DNA of 64,000 nucleotides from Glandiceps talaboti (lineage: Eukaryota; Hemichordata; Enteropneusta; Spengelidae): NCBI RefSeq assembly GCF_964340395.1, contig NW_027554292.1, positions 1 to 64,000 on the forward strand, in the 5' to 3' direction. The position numbers were made by a program, and so were the translations under genes. The notes beneath the pieces are model-generated. The model was not told the origin of the DNA. It ran no database searches and saw nothing but the letters and a program-made list of their open reading frames with translations. Of the stretch, positions 63,301-64,000 are shown in pieces. Within the stretch, counting starts at the first letter, position 1. Each line of letters starts with the position of its first letter.

Positions 63301-64000
63301 AAGTAATAACCTAAGTCCTAAATCATATCTAAGTCCTAAAGCATAACCTAAGTCCTAAATCATAACATAAGTCCTAAATCATACTTAAGTCCTAAATCAT
63401 AATCTAAGTCCTAAATCTTTAGCTAAGTCTTAAATCATAACCTAAGTCCTAAATCATAACCTAAGTCCTAAAGCATACCTAAGTCTTAAAGCATACCTAA
63501 GTCCTAATCATAACCTAAGTCCTAAATCATAACCTAAGTCCTAAATCATAACTAAGTCCTAAATCATAACTAAGTCCTAAAGCATATCTAAGTCCTAAAT
63601 CATACCTAAGTCCTAAAGCATAACCTAAGTCCTCAATCATAACCTAAGTCCTAAATCATAACATAAGTCCTAAATCATAATGTAATTCCTAAATCTTTAG
63701 CTAAGTCCTAAATCATACCTAAGTCCTAAATCATACCTAAGTCCTAAAGCATAACCTAAGTCCTAAATCATAACCTAAGTCCTAAAGCATAACCTAAGTC
63801 CTAAAGCATAACCTAAGTCCTAAAGCATAACCTAAGTCCTAAAGCATAACCTAAGTCCTAAAGCATAACACAAGTCCTAAAGCATAACACAAGTCCTAAA
63901 GCATAACACAAGTCCTAAAGCATAACCTAAGTCCTAAAGCATAACCTAAGTCCTAAATCATAACCTAAGTCCTAAATCATAACCTAAGTCCTAAATCATA
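60356..64000. repeat. Right domain: older higher-order copies, array still open at the edge
   Basis: From 60.36 to about 62.9 kb the sequence follows 6.3-8.9 kb (spacing 54,034, then 54,015 after one monomer is lost). Markers: GTCTAAAG at 61538 and 7523, and GTCCAAAATC at 62561 and 8546. It lacks the CCTCAG marker of 6661 and has a private AAATAATACC at about 61190. From about 62.6 kb to the edge it follows roughly 0.7-2.2 kb, including the run of three consecutive AAATCATACC units at about 62.90 kb also seen at about 1.06 kb. The array is not terminated at 64000. Confidence 0.8.
61461..61725. repeat. AAAGC run with 5 ACACAAG units
   Basis: Five-core block with GTCTAAAG at 61538. It corresponds to 7452-7718 but has one plain monomer fewer in front of the block. 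Confidence 0.83.

Larger units (their letters stand above)
1..64000. repeat. 18-19 bp AT-rich satellite array filling the window
   Basis: The window consists entirely of head-to-tail copies, all in one orientation, of a monomer whose main form is CTAAGTCCTAAATCATAAC (19 bp) or the same lacking one A before the last C (18 bp). The main 19-mer has 8 A, 5 T, 5 C and 1 G. Recurrent variants replace AATCATA with AAGCATA, end in CTTTAG, read CTAAGTCTTAAAGC, drop an A (CCTAATCATAAC), read CCTAAGTAATAAC, or replace CCTAAG with ACACAAG, CGTAAG, CTTAAG or TCTAAG. Each 19-mer has TAA at offsets 2, 9 and 16, closing all three forward frames. The minus strand has TAG twice per unit and usually TGA, so it closes within one to two units. 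No stretch of even 50 bp departs from the repeat. The array is not interrupted at either edge. This is satellite DNA, most likely from eukaryotic heterochromatin; the host lineage and chromosomal position cannot be read from it. Confidence 0.98.

Noticed and set aside
1-64000. CRISPR array
   Set aside because: The period is 18-19 bp with no unique spacers; the bases between conserved parts are the same few variants, not distinct 30-bp sequences, and no cas genes are present.
1-64000. Canonical telomere tract
   Set aside because: TTAGG cores are present, but the unit is 19 bp with an ACTTAGGTTATGA remainder and kb-scale higher-order structure. No run of pure TTAGG, TTAGGG or TTTAGGG was seen.
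1-64000. Centromere assignment
   Set aside because: Higher-order satellite structure is compatible with a centromere, but nothing in the sequence (no recognised CENP-B box, no known centromeric retroelement) proves it.
1-64000. tRNA, rRNA or small RNA genes
   Set aside because: No stretch departs from the repeat, and the near absence of G on the + strand leaves no structured RNA candidate.
1-64000. Strong G-quadruplex potential on the minus strand
   Set aside because: G runs are only two bases long (GG) and spaced 5 and 10 or so bases apart, so at best weak two-layer structures are possible.

Overview
The whole 64 kb window is one uninterrupted tandem satellite array. I read it end to end and found no gene, RNA gene, transposon or unique (non-repeat) insert. 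The array already runs at base 1 and still runs at base 64000, so it continues past both edges. The monomer is 18-19 bp and AT-rich (about 32% G+C). The commonest 19-mer on the + strand is CTAAGTCCTAAATCATAAC and the commonest 18-mer lacks one A (ending ATAC). Frequent variants carry AAGCATA for AATCATA, a CTTTAG ending, CTAAGTCTTAAAGC, CTAAGTCCTAATCATAAC, CCTAAGTAATAAC, and ACACAAG for CCTAAG. The + strand is strongly A- and C-rich and nearly lacks G. Every 19-mer carries TAA in all three forward frames, so the array is not protein-coding. A long, hierarchical, very homogeneous satellite of this type points to a eukaryotic heterochromatic region (centromeric, pericentromeric or subtelomeric). 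Nothing in the sequence identifies the species. The minus-strand monomer reads as two degenerate TTAGG-type heptamers plus a pentamer, which hints at telomere-like ancestry without settling the lineage.

The array has clear higher-order structure, which I traced by following rare variants. (1) A 12,306-bp tandem duplication: 6305-26118 recurs as 26107-38424. The left copy also holds an extra internal 7,496-bp tandem duplication (7998-15516 recurring as 15494-23012), so some sequence occurs three times, at spacings +7,496, +12,306 and +19,802. (2) An 11,693-bp tandem duplication: 36565-48257 recurs as 48258 to about 58788. The first copy contains an extra 1,157-bp internal duplication (43330-44575 recurring as 44487-45732). 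(3) A 1,447-bp duplication at the next boundary (57448-58908 recurring as 58895-60355). (4) A 1,811-bp spaced repeat inside the most divergent stretch (12841-13500 and 14652-15311). The left end (1-6304) and right end (60356-64000) are older copies of the same material. About 0.2-2.1 kb resembles about 62-64 kb, and 60.4-62.9 kb resembles 6.3-8.9 kb.

Below that level, monomer variants occur in fixed order as reusable cassettes: a 62-bp cassette carrying three palindromes, a 77-bp cassette ending in the AAGTAATAACC variant, and homogeneous AAAGC runs with inner ACACAAG cores. The overall picture is repeated in-register unequal exchange at several scales, from single monomers up to 12 kb, with some duplications too recent for visible divergence. 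All alignments were done by eye from diagnostic variants. Boundaries are exact where I compared bases on both sides, but total identity was not computed.
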